This document shows, one piece after another, positions 10,116 through 22,448 of a stretch of 64,000 nucleotides of DNA. Position 1 is the first letter of the stretch. Each line of letters begins with the position of its first letter. The notes under the pieces were generated by a model. The model had not been told where the DNA came from. It made no database searches and saw only the letters and a list, made by a program, of their open reading frames with translations. The position numbers and the translations under genes were made by a program. The DNA comes from Turnera subulata (Eukaryota; Streptophyta; Magnoliopsida; Malpighiales; Passifloraceae). Location of the stretch: NCBI GenBank assembly GCA_028386065.3, contig JAKUCV010007141.1, forward strand, positions 1 through 64,000, given 5' to 3'.

Positions 10116-12775
10116 CTAAGTAGTGGTGTTCCCAGAGACTCCACTGGCTGCTCTGATTGAAAATAGGGGCCCACGAAGGGAGCCGCGGCTGATAAGATGC
10201 GAATCAAGAAACAAGACTATAACTGTGATATCATCATGAAAATGCCTCCTGACCCCACGATCAATCTTTTTTAAGTCTGAGTATCTCATTTCTCTTTTCT
10301 TGGCCGCCTCGCAAAGAGCAGCTTTGACAAGTTTCCTGGCAACGCCCTGCGCAATCATGAGCATTTAAAAGTTCCATCAGAAATGAACTTTTTGATAAAG
10401 AAGCATAACAGAGAAAGAAAAGAAATCCTACATTACGTGGACAACTGTTGACAATATCTACTGCCTCCTGATTGCTTAGGTGCTCCCAAAGGCCATCTGA
10501 TGCAAATATAAGAAACTGATCTTCAGGGTATATTTTCTGCACCGAAATTGAGGGCTCAGCCTTAAGAATTGGCTTATCGAAGGGGGCCGGCAACCTAAAT
10601 TTAGGCAACAGTGGCTCTCTGTTGAATTCTGCCCTCTTCAGGTAAGCATCCCCTATGGACCTTGAGATCTGCAAAAGTAATAGAGATCTGTCAACAAACA
10701 AACTATCCATTTAAGACATCCAGAAAACTTGCAAAATTTCTCAATTATGTACCAGTGTGTCACGAGAACATACAGCCAGATTGCACCACAGCTTACGTAA
10801 TACTAAACCAAGCTAATCAAACCATTCAGCAAAGATAAACAACCACTTCTACCACTCCATTTTGAGGATACAAGTAAGCAAGGTCACACCACAGCTTACT
10901 CCTAATATTCACAACAGGTTCCCAAATACCCATAGGCATGAAGTACTTGGCATGACCTTCTTGCCTATTACAGCATTGGCCATCACTAGCTAAACTTCTC
11001 AGAAAAGGGGGAAAATTTTGTGATTTGGGTAAAGACGGAGACATAGAATAATTCACAATTTATTGATGAAGCAAGATCCTCGCAAATTGTGACTAGCATG
11101 AGAGACACGATCAGAACAGCAGCATCATATGTAAATAAGTAATCAATAGCAAGAGAGGCAAACCTTGCACACATTTGAGTAAAACTATGGAAAAGCAGGA
11201 AATGGATGTTTGCAATCATAAAATTTGAAAACTATCTAGAGAAAGAGAGATATAGCTCAAGATTTACCTGAATGAGACCCTTCACACGCCAAACTTTGTG
11301 CTTTAATACAACTATATGTGGATCATCAGGATGCAACGCGTGCAGTTCCTCTCTCACAGATTCCACACTTGCATTGTGTTCAGACGATAGCTGAACAGCT
11401 TTCACCTCCTTAAAGGTCTTTTCAAGTCTTCCCAACACCACCCGGGAATCTCCAGCATTTGCAATGTATAAAAGTCCACTACACACTAAACCTACCAAAC
11501 AACATGCACCAACAGAAGCAATTTGTGGCTTAATTAGCCACTGTTTCTTCACTAGAGAAAGAAATTCCTCTTCCGTTGCCAAAAAAGCTTTGGTGATAAC
11601 ATCTGCAGACATTCCATGGTTCTCTGTTGTGAACTCTGCATCATGAATTGCTGTGAAATCAGTAAACATATGCATTACTCTTATAAACATTGGAAACTTG
11701 TGTAGGATAAAAAGAGAGACAGTAAGTCAAAAGTATCACAATGAGAAAAGAAAGAAACTACAACATACATTCAAAAGCTGAAGCATCTATACTCTAATTT
11801 CTAAATCACACAATCATGGATGCAGAAATGGTGAGACATGAAGCTCCATAACTCTGGACAAAACTCGCTCTCTCTATATATATATATATCAGTCATATAT
11901 AACTTTGTAAAACTATGCTTAGTGTTTTATGCTTCTATTCCTTTTGAAAGTGAACAAACAACTCAGATAAAATCTTCAGAGTTCTTCAGGAATCACTAGT
12001 CATGACAATTCAAACACCTCCTTTTGTTCAAGTTCATCAGTTACTAAATCCTTGTATCTTTTCTATCACTGGAAATAGAACAAGAGCAACATCTCACTTG
12101 AAAAGCATTTTAAAATACAACTGCTGAGCAAGAGGTCCTTTGAGGAGATGAAGAAGCAAAAAAGCTTCATGCATGCAGAGAAAATTACTGCAGTCAAAAC
12201 ATATTACATTTATCACCCGTACTTGGAAACTTCCACATCTACCAAATAGCACCACGAATGCAGAAAGTTCAGATCGCCTAAATGAAAGAACTTGAAATCC
12301 ACTAATAAGACCAATAATGGAATGAATCATAAACAGGGATCAGGGAACCAAGAAGGCAAACAGAACAAACTACTAAAGGGAAGTATTCCATGAGTTCATG
12401 TTATTTCTGAACAACACTGAAATCCACAAGCGAGAGGAAGAGGAACATACTCTTGATGTTATCAAAAAGGTGTTCATTTACAAACCGGGCAGCTTCTGGA
12501 CCTCCATGGCCATCATAAATTCCAACAAACGTTCCATGAGGGCCTGATTCAAGTGAGCTTAGTGGTCCCGACTCAAGTTGGCTATGGTCTTCTAATAGAT
12601 TGTTTGCTTGAATCACTGCCATTGAGAAATCTCCACTAACATGCTGCCCTGAATCTTTGTACCACAACAATCCATCAACTCTACCACTAGCATCGCCACC
12701 CCTACTTGAATTTTCACCCTCTGTAGACGGCTTCCAGCAAGTTGAAACAATTCTCATAAGTGTAGTGGATACCAT
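10116..12775 (-). CDS. Protein phosphatase 2C (PPM family, probably clade D)
   Basis: A Mn/Mg-dependent Ser/Thr phosphatase. Four coding exons: 12775-12451, 11650-11268, 10668-10432 and 10346-10116, giving 391 aa. Metal-binding and catalytic motifs are complete: [12 protein letters not shown] (DGH at 88-90), [13 protein letters not shown] (AGDSR at 174-178), [29 protein letters not shown] (SDG at 292-294) and [11 protein letters not shown] (DD at 352-353). The N-terminal CWKP and the short region before the catalytic core resemble clade D PP2Cs, whose members dephosphorylate plasma-membrane H+-ATPase in Arabidopsis and are antagonised by SAUR proteins. That role is inferred from family placement only. 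Introns 1 and 2 are long, and further introns probably lie in the 5' UTR. The gene appears intact. Confidence 0.93.
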
Positions 12776-14150
12776 TACTTACATATTCTCACCCAAATAA
12801 CCCAGCAATCAAACTATTTCTTGAATCAATATCAATGACTATATCAAACCCTAATTTTGGTTCTAGCTTCTGCCTAATCTCCAACTTTGTAACAGAAGTT
12901 TCAAAAATCAAACACGCATTGATGGACGCAGACACCATTAATCTGCATAAGCACAAAAATAAAGAGATTAGTACCATGCTTGAAAAATCTTTGGCACTAT
13001 TTAAAGGTATCATTAACATGCAGGAACCATTTATTGTGAGCAACAGGTAAAGTTAGAAGATATAATGTGGGTATGCATGAACTGCAAACTAAAACATTAT
13101 GATAGGAGAGTAATCTATGCACCCAACACATATCATATAAACTTGAGGATATGCAGGAAGCAATAGGAAGGGTTAATTGCCTATATCCCATTGGCAACAG
13201 CAGCAGCAACAACAACAACAATCTGATCAAGCGCAATGATAGGGTATATCCTCATAAACTGGAAATGTTGCATTCAATGACAATATACTTTTCAAGTAAC
13301 AGGATAAAGCACAACTTTAGTATTGGAAGAGGATATTTTAACCTACGTTGTCAAAATATACGACGATTGATTTCGAGACAAGAAACAAAATGCAGGTACC
13401 GTCAAATCTGTATAATAGAAGATGGAACATAATCAATGGGTGAAACCAAAAGCCATTACGCAGGCATCAATGGGTGAAACCAAAAGCTATTACGCGGGCA
13501 TGACACATCTGAATGTGAGAGGATTCGCATACACGCATAGTTTAGATCAAAATGGCAACCATTGGAGGCTCGAATAAGCAAAATTAAGGAACCGTAAAAG
13601 TGTCCTACAATGAGTCAAAATGACACTTCACCGTACCTGTGAATCTATATGTTGATGGGTTTTGTGACAGGAATCAAATTGCAGAAACCATTTATCTGGA
13701 ACACACAGAGGCAGCAACAGTAAATAATGGGTATAACCCGTAAATTGGAAATCATGAACCACGAGCTATGATGAGAAAAAGAAAGGACTAAAGATCAAAA
13801 CTTTAAACAATGAGGAATGAAAAAAGAATGAAACTTGCATTCATGAAAAAAGGAAAAAAAAAAAAAAGCAGAGTTCTTTAGAAGCATATACCTTGGCTAA
13901 TCCAAAAGACAAAAAACAAACAAACTTATACGATCCTCCAATCTTTTAAACTGGAAAACTAAAAACAAGGAAAGCCCAAAAGAAAATTAAATTGACGGGA
14001 TTTAGTTCGAGGGAAGAACCCAATGAAGGGGAGGGATTTAGAATGTTCTACCAGAAAAAGAAGGGTGTAATAAAAGGTAGATCTGGAGAGAGAAGAAGAA
14101 GAAGAGAGATTGAGAAGTTTTGATTGGTTAATGGTTATGAGAGGAAGGAG
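12776..14150 (-). other. Probable 5' UTR with introns of the PP2C gene
   Basis: No coding sequence fits here. There are minus-strand donor-like sites, for example AAG followed by GTATATGC near 13890, and a purine-rich leader on the + strand (pyrimidine-rich in the transcript sense it is not) near 14090-14115. A repeated GAAACCAAAAGC...TACGC(A/G)GGCAT motif occurs at about 13442 and 13472. The transcription start was not determined. Confidence 0.4.
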
Positions 14151-14977
14151 AGGGCGCCTTGTAAAGAAAGACAGGGAGGGGGGGTGGGGGGTTTTGTTTT
14201 AATTATACGACAAATCTCGAGTTTTGAAGAAATCCATGATAAGAGGGCTCTCTTCTCTGATTTATTGTTGAGCTTATTACTGGCCTTTTAGGGGAGGAGG
14301 GGGGGTGTTGGAATTTTCGGTTTTTTGGTTTTCTAATTTATTGGCTTTTGTGGGGTTTTGACTTTGACCTACAACGACACCCACCATTTTAGGCTGCTTT
14401 TGCTCATCTTCCCCTCTCCTTATTTTAGCATAGGACAGCTTCTCATCTGACAGACTTCTCCATATACACTGTTCAAGAAACAAACCTTTTTGGTAGTGCC
14501 AGCTTCTTATTTTTTTTTCATTTTTAGTGTGGTAATATCATAATAATGGGCTCCTCCTCTTTATTTTTTATGATAATTGTAGGTATCAAATTCTCTCACC
14601 TAAGGAATTTCCATTGACTTTTTTAATTTTGTTACACGAGCCTACACCTGATAAGTAGTCCCATTTATATTATTTTCCTTCCTGATAAGTCATTTAAATT
14701 TTTTTTTGAGAGTAATTGTGGTTTAATTTAAAGAAGAATAGTATAAATTGATCTAATTACACGACCATTAGCAGATGATTTTGAGTAATTTAAATTCTTC
14801 AAAATGATGGGCATAGGACCAATTTGAAAACAAGAAAGTGATAAAAGCAGAAGACTTGAAATAGAGCAAAAAAGGAGGACCAAAGAAGCAAAAAAATCAC
14901 AGGGAAATGACAAAAAAAAAAAAGGCCGTTTTGCTTTTTTATACATTGCCGGCGCTCTCTTTGCTCAAATCGAAACG
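14151..14977. promoter_or_regulatory. Divergent promoter region between PP2C (-) and the nitrilase-like gene (+)
   Basis: About 0.8 kb separates two head-to-head genes. The sequence has G/C homopolymer runs at 14178-14190 and 14290-14305 and AT-rich flanks. A weak TATA-like ATACAT lies at about 14940 upstream of the + strand ATG. Confidence 0.45.
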
Positions 14978-17971
14978 ATGGCATTTTGTCTCAATCTTAA
15001 CACAAACTACTATCCTCGCTGCTTAACCACCTCAATCACCAGAAAAACTACCAAACCCGCTCTTTCTCCGATCACTCGCAGTCACGTGCGCTCCCTCCAA
15101 CTGACCGTTAAGTCACGTGCAGCCATATCGGCCGACTCGTCCTCAGCCATGGCCGCCTCCAACTCGGTCCGAGTCGCCGCCGCTCAGATGACTTCTATCA
15201 ACGACCTCGCCGCCAACTTCGCCACCTGCTCTCGCCTCGTCAAAGTAAGGCTAATCAACCGCCTCACTTATTTTCCGGTTTAACCGTTTAGCTTAAATAT
15301 TGAGAGTTTTTGTTTTGTATTTACCTGTGGAGGAAGCGGCGTCCGCCGGGGCAAAACTGCTCTGCTTGCCGGAGAGCTTCTCGTTCATCGAAGCTCGCGA
15401 CGGGGACAGCGTTAAGATAGCTGAACCCCTGGATGGGCCAATTATGAAGCAATATTGTTCTCTGGCTAGGTAATTAGCGGAATTTGTTTACTTACTAGCT
15501 CGAATAACGACGTAATTGTTTGATTATTGTTTGATGGTTATGTTGTTTGGTTGTGAATCGTAGGGAGTTTGGGATTTGGTTGTCGCTTGGAGGATTTCAG
15601 GAGAGAGGATCGGATGATGAGCATTTGTGTAACACTCATGTTATTGTGGATGATGCTGGCAAGATTAGAAGCAGTTATCGGAAAATACATTTGTGAGTTG
15701 CTTGGTTTAGGTTTTATGATGAATGTTATGTTGCGTGTTAGCTTTTCTATGTGAAAATGACTTTTCTTGGGGTTAGCTTCCTTTGCTGCCATGGTGCATT
15801 GCCTTTGTGATTCTTGTGGTAAATGATATACCAATAAGAGATGAAATGATTTCTCTTTGAATGAAGGTTTGATGTGGATGTTCCTGGTGGACGGATGTAC
15901 AAGGAGAGCAGCTTCACTGAAGCGGGTAAAGTTTTTGCCTGTAGATATGAATTGGCTGGCAAATGAACAAGTGTCTTTTGTGGGCATATGATCATTTCTG
16001 TCATAGTTTCTGATGAAACTTTAGTTTATTATTCGTGTTTCTCATGTGTGCCTTCTAGACAATGTGCTTCTGTGTCTACAAGAAGGAAAAATATAAGACT
16101 AGTTATAAGCTGAACATGGGTGCGTGGGGCCAAATTGCTGGATGTTTCATTGCCAAGATTTTGCTATGTGACTATTGTTTTCGTACAATTTTCTTATGTT
16201 TATGATATTCACAGTTTCTTTTTTGGTGGCTAAACTTGTGCTTTATATGATCGATCTGTATTTACTATGTTCTAGGGAAAGATATAGTCGCCGTTGACAG
16301 TCCTGTTGGACGCTTGGGTCTCACAGTTTGCTATGATCTGAGATTCCCAGAGCTCTATCAGCAGCTCAGATTCCAACATGAAGCCCAGGCATGTTTCCAT
16401 TTCCTTGCTTGGTTACAGTTAGTGGTTCCCAGATGGTTTGTAATAAACTCAACTTTTATCTCCAGATCCTATTGGTTCCTTCAGCTTTTACGAAAATAAC
16501 TGGTCAGGCACACTGGGAGATTTTGCTTCGCGCTCGTGCGATTGAGACTCAGTGCTACGTAAGCAAAGTTTCTACCTTCAATAATTAACTTTTTGTCACA
16601 GCTACTTGTGATTGTCAGCAATTTATTGCTGGATAAATTACTTCTGAATTGTCTGCATAAAATGTCACTTCTTGCTCCTCACTGATCATAATGACTAATG
16701 AGTATATTATCAGGTAATTGCTGCAGCACAGGCTGGAAAGCATAACGATAAAAGAGAAAGCCATGGTGAGACATTGATAATTGATCCTTGGGGAACAGTG
16801 GTTGTTCGATTGCCAGGTGAGTACTAGCATCTCTTGTATGAGAAAGCTAATAGTTCGCTGCTTATCCTAGGATGATTCTTTTTTTCTCAAGAGTCTTTTA
16901 TGCATAGCTGTCTAACTATTTGCATTACTCAATGCTCTCTGGTGTGGGAGAATGCCTTTAATTTTACTCCACCACCTGTGCTGCAATTCCTGTGCACAGC
17001 TTTATTTGTTTTGTTGTTGATACAGCCTTGGCACTTGTGGTGTGATATTGTTCATAACAAACAATGCTTCTCTTTGTTGTAGATCGGCTCTCAACTGGGA
17101 TTACAGTTGCTAACATCGATTTCTCATTCATTGATTCTGTGAGAGCCAGGATACCAATTGCCCAGGTACTATTGCCTAATTTACATATGAATATGAGATC
17201 AATTTAAAAGCAAGAAATCAAACTAGAAGGGAGTTAAAACAAACATCAATTAGAAGGCTAAACGTGGACCAGACAACACTCTTCAAGGCCATGACTGCCC
17301 AGGCCTTTGGGATATTTGGAGTTCAAATATCAACAAGTACAAAAATGGACTTGTTGGCTCAATCGATATGCAGTTGGAGAAGTATTTGATATTCAAGCCC
17401 CGCATTACCAATAGTTGATTTGTCTGCTGTTCTTATAACTGCATGACTCCGATATTGGCAGCATTGCGCACTATTACCTAGCCTAGTTGTCCAGTGCAAC
17501 TTTTGTAAGCACTTGGTTTCTAACTTCTGCAAGATTGGTAGGCATCAAATCGTTAAAATTTGCGACCAATAGAATGACTATTCTGATGCTACGCATTATA
17601 TAGTTTAAACAAAGGCCAGATAAGGGTCTAGAACGTGAGCAGCTGAGCCAGATGTTACCTGTAGGAGTAGGTTTTTGTGGCCTTGTTCATGTTCATTTTC
17701 CCCTGCTATATGAATGTCTAGGCAGCATATGTATGTACTGTGTGTGGTCTGTAGTTGCGTGCCTGCATGCTCAGGTGCGGATAAGGACATGTTTGTTTGG
17801 GACTTTGGCCTGTGAGAGGCTTTTAGTGGCAGGATACGGTACTTGCTTTGCAATTGCATGTTGCTTGCATAAATATATTTCAGTGTTCTGTTCCAGGCTA
17901 AGTAATGGGATCATTTTTTTTCTTTGCAGCAAAGGAAGCCTATCGACTTCTGGAAATCTGCGTCTCTATGA
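14978..17971 (+). CDS. Nitrilase-like deaminated glutathione amidase (NIT1/NLP1 type)
   Basis: A repair enzyme of the carbon-nitrogen hydrolase family that removes the amide from deaminated glutathione formed by transaminase side reactions. Nine exons: 14978-15244, 15333-15469, 15564-15692, 15867-15925, 16276-16388, 16466-16558, 16714-16816, 17083-17165 and 17930-17971, giving 341 aa. The catalytic triad is visible: Glu103 in [10 protein letters not shown], Lys175 in YRKIHLFDVD and Cys216 in [13 protein letters not shown]. Residues 1 to about 57 form a Ser/Thr/Arg-rich transit-like leader. A second ATG at 15149 (Met58, in [10 protein letters not shown]) would give a cytosolic form. The intron after exon 5 begins with GC rather than GT; every other intron is GT-AG. 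The gene is tail-to-tail with the coiled-coil gene, whose stop lies 607 bp away. Confidence 0.93.
15149..15151 (+). promoter_or_regulatory. Alternative start codon giving a leaderless nitrilase-like protein
   Basis: ATG in the context GCCATGG, a strong plant start context (A/G or C at -3, G at +4). It is in frame just after the transit-like leader and before the conserved SVRVAAAQM start of the hydrolase domain. Confidence 0.45.
16389..16465 (+). other. GC-AG intron in the nitrilase-like gene
   Basis: The exon ends GCCCAG and the intron starts GCATGT, ending TCTCCAG. Protein continuity (FQHEAQ then [10 protein letters not shown]) requires this donor; the nearest GT, four bases downstream, would shift the frame. 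Confidence 0.75.
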
Positions 17972-18578
17972 TGTTTGAAGAGTATGCTAAGCGATTTTGT
18001 GTATGCTATTATGTGTAAAATATGTCAGAACTTTGCAAGCTCTTATACTGTGTATACTTGGGCGACCAATGATATGAAATTTTGGATGTTAAACTTATAT
18101 GAATGGGCAAGCCCTGATTTCATATGTACATCAACTTGTACGTGAGCTCATATACATTTTCGAATAATTTTTTTGGCAGTAAAGCCTGCAGGAGTTTAGT
18201 TTTAGACCAATGTGCATGTGTTCTCAAGCTTTGATAACAAGAAGTGCCTCCCAAAAATCTATTTAAAAAAAATCTCTGATATGAAGAAAGTAAACACATG
18301 ACAAGGGATTTTGAGTGAATTGTCATCCATGACAAACTAGCAAAAGACTATATATAGCTCTGGAGAACAGAGAAACAACCACTACGTACAGTTACAAAAA
18401 GTTGATCTTGTAATTCTATTTCTATGAGTTGATATCTTCTTTACCCACCGGTATCGAGGGAAAATGGAAATTAACAAAAAAAAAAACCCTCAACATTCAA
18501 CTTTCAAAGTATAGGACTATAAACTATGAACAGACACACACACACAGGCTATCCAAAAGAATCCAGCTCTCGTCACAG
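17972..18578. other. Convergent 3' region between the nitrilase-like and coiled-coil genes
   Basis: Holds the 3' UTRs of both genes. A CA-repeat of about 10 bases lies near 18535 and an A-run at 18476-18486. No further gene is seen. Confidence 0.5.
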
Positions 18579-21500
18579 TCATTGTAGCAGAAACTCTCGC
18601 GTGGAATCGGGACTGCCAAGAATATCGAAAGGTCTTTTCCCCAAAGCATCCTTTAGAATTGTGATTTGGCCTTCCTTGAGTAGTATGTCTTCATCAAGAG
18701 CATCTATCTTCTTCTTCAACATGTTAACCTCTGAATTCAGCAACATGTTCTTCTCGTTGTACTGTTTCACTTCCTCCCACATCAAATCTCTCTCCTGTGA
18801 AACTTTTGGTAGCATGCCCCTTATTATTGTCAGTTCTTTTGTAGATTCTTCCAGGCTGTTTTGAAATCTGCTCATGGTCTCATCCTTCTTTAGCATCTGA
18901 TAAAATAAAATTTACACACAAGCAATCAAATGGAGTTCAGCGACAAATTTAAGATTCATACTAACGAGGGAGTAACCTAGTGTGACATTAAATTCGACCA
19001 ATCAAGCTAAGGTTAAATCATGTTCGGTTGGGTACCAAGGACAACGGAAGTAATCAACTTCATTTTAGTAGTTTTGGATCAATTTCTAGCACTCGGAAGT
19101 TTCAGATATTTAGTAGGTGCATTCATTCTATCAGACCAAGTCCAAAATATTATAAGTCCCATTAATTTCAGACTTACCCACAATTCACACTTTCTTTCTT
19201 TATGTTTGCCGACTTTATATATCTGACATACGTCACCATCAATATCGAAAAAAATTGCAAGACATTTCAACTGTGCTGACGAATATTCTATATATTTGAC
19301 AACGAACCTGTAGAGTTAAAATTTATGAAGTGCATGCAAGTATTCAGCAATGGAGACTCACTCGTGCAGAAAAGTAATCAAACAACAAATTTTGCAAAAT
19401 CTGATGTTTCAAGGGTTACCTGAAGTTCAAAATCTTTCAACTTGTGATTGGCACACGAAAGGTTATCCTGTGCATTCTGGAGTTCACATCGAAGGATGTC
19501 ATTGCCCCTGACTGCAGCAGCTAGCTCAGCTTGCAACTGCTCAACTTCCAACTCTTTAGAGTACAGCTTCTCCCTTAACAGACGGGTAAGCAAAATCTCC
19601 TCCTTAAGCTCAAGTCGTAGAGATTCCTATATAGATGAAAAGAACAAACAAGTGAAAAATTGGAAGGATGAAAACAAGTTCAACCGCAAAAGCTATTAAT
19701 TTCAGCATTGGGCACCAATAAACAAAAAACAGAGTGATCATACGTACCTCTGATTTCAGATGATTTAGTTTCCCTGACCCATCAGTGTTAGTGCACGGTG
19801 AATGAGATATCGAAGAAATTGAATTGGCCTTCTCCTGCAGCAAAGATGATGCCATATGCAAACTCCTTGTCAGGCTTTCAGTGCCACGCCTAAATCCCTT
19901 TACTTTAACATCAGACTCAAGGATAAACTGCCCATCTATCCCGTGCTTATTTTCTTGAAGTTGGCCTAATTTCCCTTTGATGTATTCCAATAACTTGGAG
20001 CATAGTTGGTTACTGTCCTGTAGCATGGATATTCCCTGATTCTCCAAATAGCATGTCCTGGTCCACAGTTCCTTGTCTAGCTTGAAATACAAAGCACCAA
20101 TCTCTTTGGCATTTCCTTTCATGCGATTCAATAAGTTGATATTCTCATGTCGAAGAGAATCACTTTCAAGTCTCTGAGATTCCACCTCCCTTCTCAGAGC
20201 CAATTCTACTCCAGTCAACCTCATTTGTTCCATTTGCAATTTTGCCACACGCTTGTCAGGCTTCTCCAATGCCTGCTCCTTAAATCCTTCTCGCAACCCC
20301 TCTATTGTCTTCTCCTGATCGCTACATGTCCTCAACAATCTAACAATGGATTTTTGCAGCTCTTTGCAATCCTCATCCTTTTCTTCAAAATTTCTTTTGA
20401 CACAATCAAGAGCTTCTTCTGCTGCTGAAAATTTTTCCTGTAATTCAGATAATTTTTCCTTCAAATCTTGGTTCTCCTCATCCAACTCCTCCACCCTTTT
20501 TGTCAAGTGACTGAGCTGTTCATTAGAATGTTTTATCACATTTTTACTTTCAGTTTCTCTCTCATTAAAGGAAGAGACTTCCCTCTGAAGTGACACATTC
20601 TGCTCAGCAAGCTCTCGAACTCGGTCCCGAAGCCTTTGCTCTTCCACTTGGTACTTATCAAGCTTCAAAGACCAATCAGTAGACCTTCTATCCAACTCCT
20701 TCTCCAGTGCTGACTGCAGCTCATTCTTCTCTTTCTCTAATCTTCGGGTCTGTGACTCAAGTTCTGCCTTTGCTGCTCTAAGTTCTTCCTTGGCAAAATC
20801 CCTCTCATTAATTTGAGACTTCAGAAGGCCTGAAACCTCAATCGCCAAGCTTATCTTATCTTCCATCAACTTCTTGATACATTGAATCAACGATGGCACA
20901 TCAAACCCAGTAAGTTGGAGAAAGGTTTGTTGATCAAGTTCTTCAGATAGATGTAAAACCCTCTCCTCAGCTTCCTTGGATCGTTGTTGCAATTCCAAAT
21001 CTGAGGCATCACCAATTTGGACATTGTTCAGAAACCCTGCATTGCCTTCGTGGTAAAAGTTTTGTTTTTGAAAACTTGAAAAATCGCATCCATCATAACT
21101 GTCGATGTTATCATAAAGTTCCTGCGATGAGTGACTTTTAGGGGCATGGCCATCCATCTTTGAATCAAAGTACCTACTATCAGGTTCTCCATAGATGTCT
21201 TCAAGAGTTATGGGAATATCATGTTCAAACTCCTTTGAATTTGATTTTGGAAGCACGTAAGTTTGGGAGAGTCTCTCAATGACATTTTTTGCAAGTCTCC
21301 GTGGAGATTCATGACCAAATCCATTCTCCACCCAATCTCTAGAAGAAAATTGAAGGCGAGTACCTTTAGCATCCCTAAATGATTGAGATCTGGGTTTGTC
21401 TTTGACACTATCTGTCGGTGAAGTAGGAGCTGTATTTTGAACCCGTGGAGGGAGCCTTCCACCACTTTGACCTGTTGCAGAATAATTTCTCCTCGAACTG

Positions 21501-22448
21501 TTTCTGGACTTGCTCCTTTCCTGCTGCTGCTCTCCATCAATGTAGCGATCTAAAACTTTAGTTGAGGCATTACTGACAGAAGAATTTCCTGAAAAATCTG
21601 GATGAGAATGAGAAGAACTAGGTCTTTCCAGTGCATTTGCATTTTGAACAGCAGACACATCAATCTGCTTTGGTTTAGACTTCCTTTCAGGCGTGACAGC
21701 CCGCCTACTGAAACCAGAAACCAAAAAAGTTAATATAAGTATGCAAGTTTAATAAAAAGGGGAATAGAAATTCAAGGTGCATAGGGTTTCATTCAAAAGA
21801 ACCAGGCATCATTGAATACAAATACAGTGCAAATCAGTTAGAATGAAATCAGCCCTGAATTCCAAACACTAAACCAGGCAATATTAAAAAATGGAACACC
21901 GGATAATGGAGGAGAGTCAGGAGACAATACAAAGACTTAAAAAAGGATGCTGTACATCTTTTATTTTTCTTCACCAATATCAAATCTAACTAAAACGGAA
22001 TTCATCGATAAGCAATCAACGAAACAGCACATAAGAAATGAAATGAACTCGAACTTTCTATCAAGTATATAAATGAGACTATCAGCATAATGTTGGTCAG
22101 TTGAACTCACTGAGATGAATGATTGCATTGACTCCTGCTAGTACCACTAGAAGGAGATCTATTTTGATCGCCAGTAGAGGACAAGATCTTCTTTTCCAAT
22201 CCCTCAGCAAGAAAAGCAGCTGATGAGTACGAACGGCTTCTTCTTAGACCAGCAGAAAGGTTTGAACTCTGGCTCTCACTTGCTTGTTTTTGGAATTTTG
22301 AAAAGAACCCTCTTGGGCTCCGGAAATCTTTCTCAGCCTTATCACAAACTCGATTGTTCAATCCATGCTCAAATGGGACCTCCCAAACTTGCTTATCTTT
22401 TGATGGTGGTGAAGAGGAAGAAGATTTGAAGGAAAAGAATTTCTTCAT
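18579..22448 (-). CDS. Large plant-specific coiled-coil protein (myosin-heavy-chain-like/DUF7653 type)
   Basis: Four coding exons: 22448-22111, 21707-19748, 19626-19420 and 18896-18579, giving 940 aa. The N terminus starts MKKFFSFKSSSSSPPSKDKQ and is Ser-rich and basic to about residue 270 (for example GLRRSRSYSSAA, PRSQSFRDAKGTRLQFSSRD). From about residue 330 to the end it is an almost continuous heptad-type coiled coil rich in Glu, Lys, Leu and Gln, interrupted by a Ser-rich patch near residue 755. I recognise the overall build as a plant family annotated only as coiled-coil or DUF7653; the name is from memory and not certain. There is no motor, kinase or transmembrane segment. Its biochemical role is unknown; scaffolding or cytoskeletal association would be guesswork. 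Confidence 0.85.
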
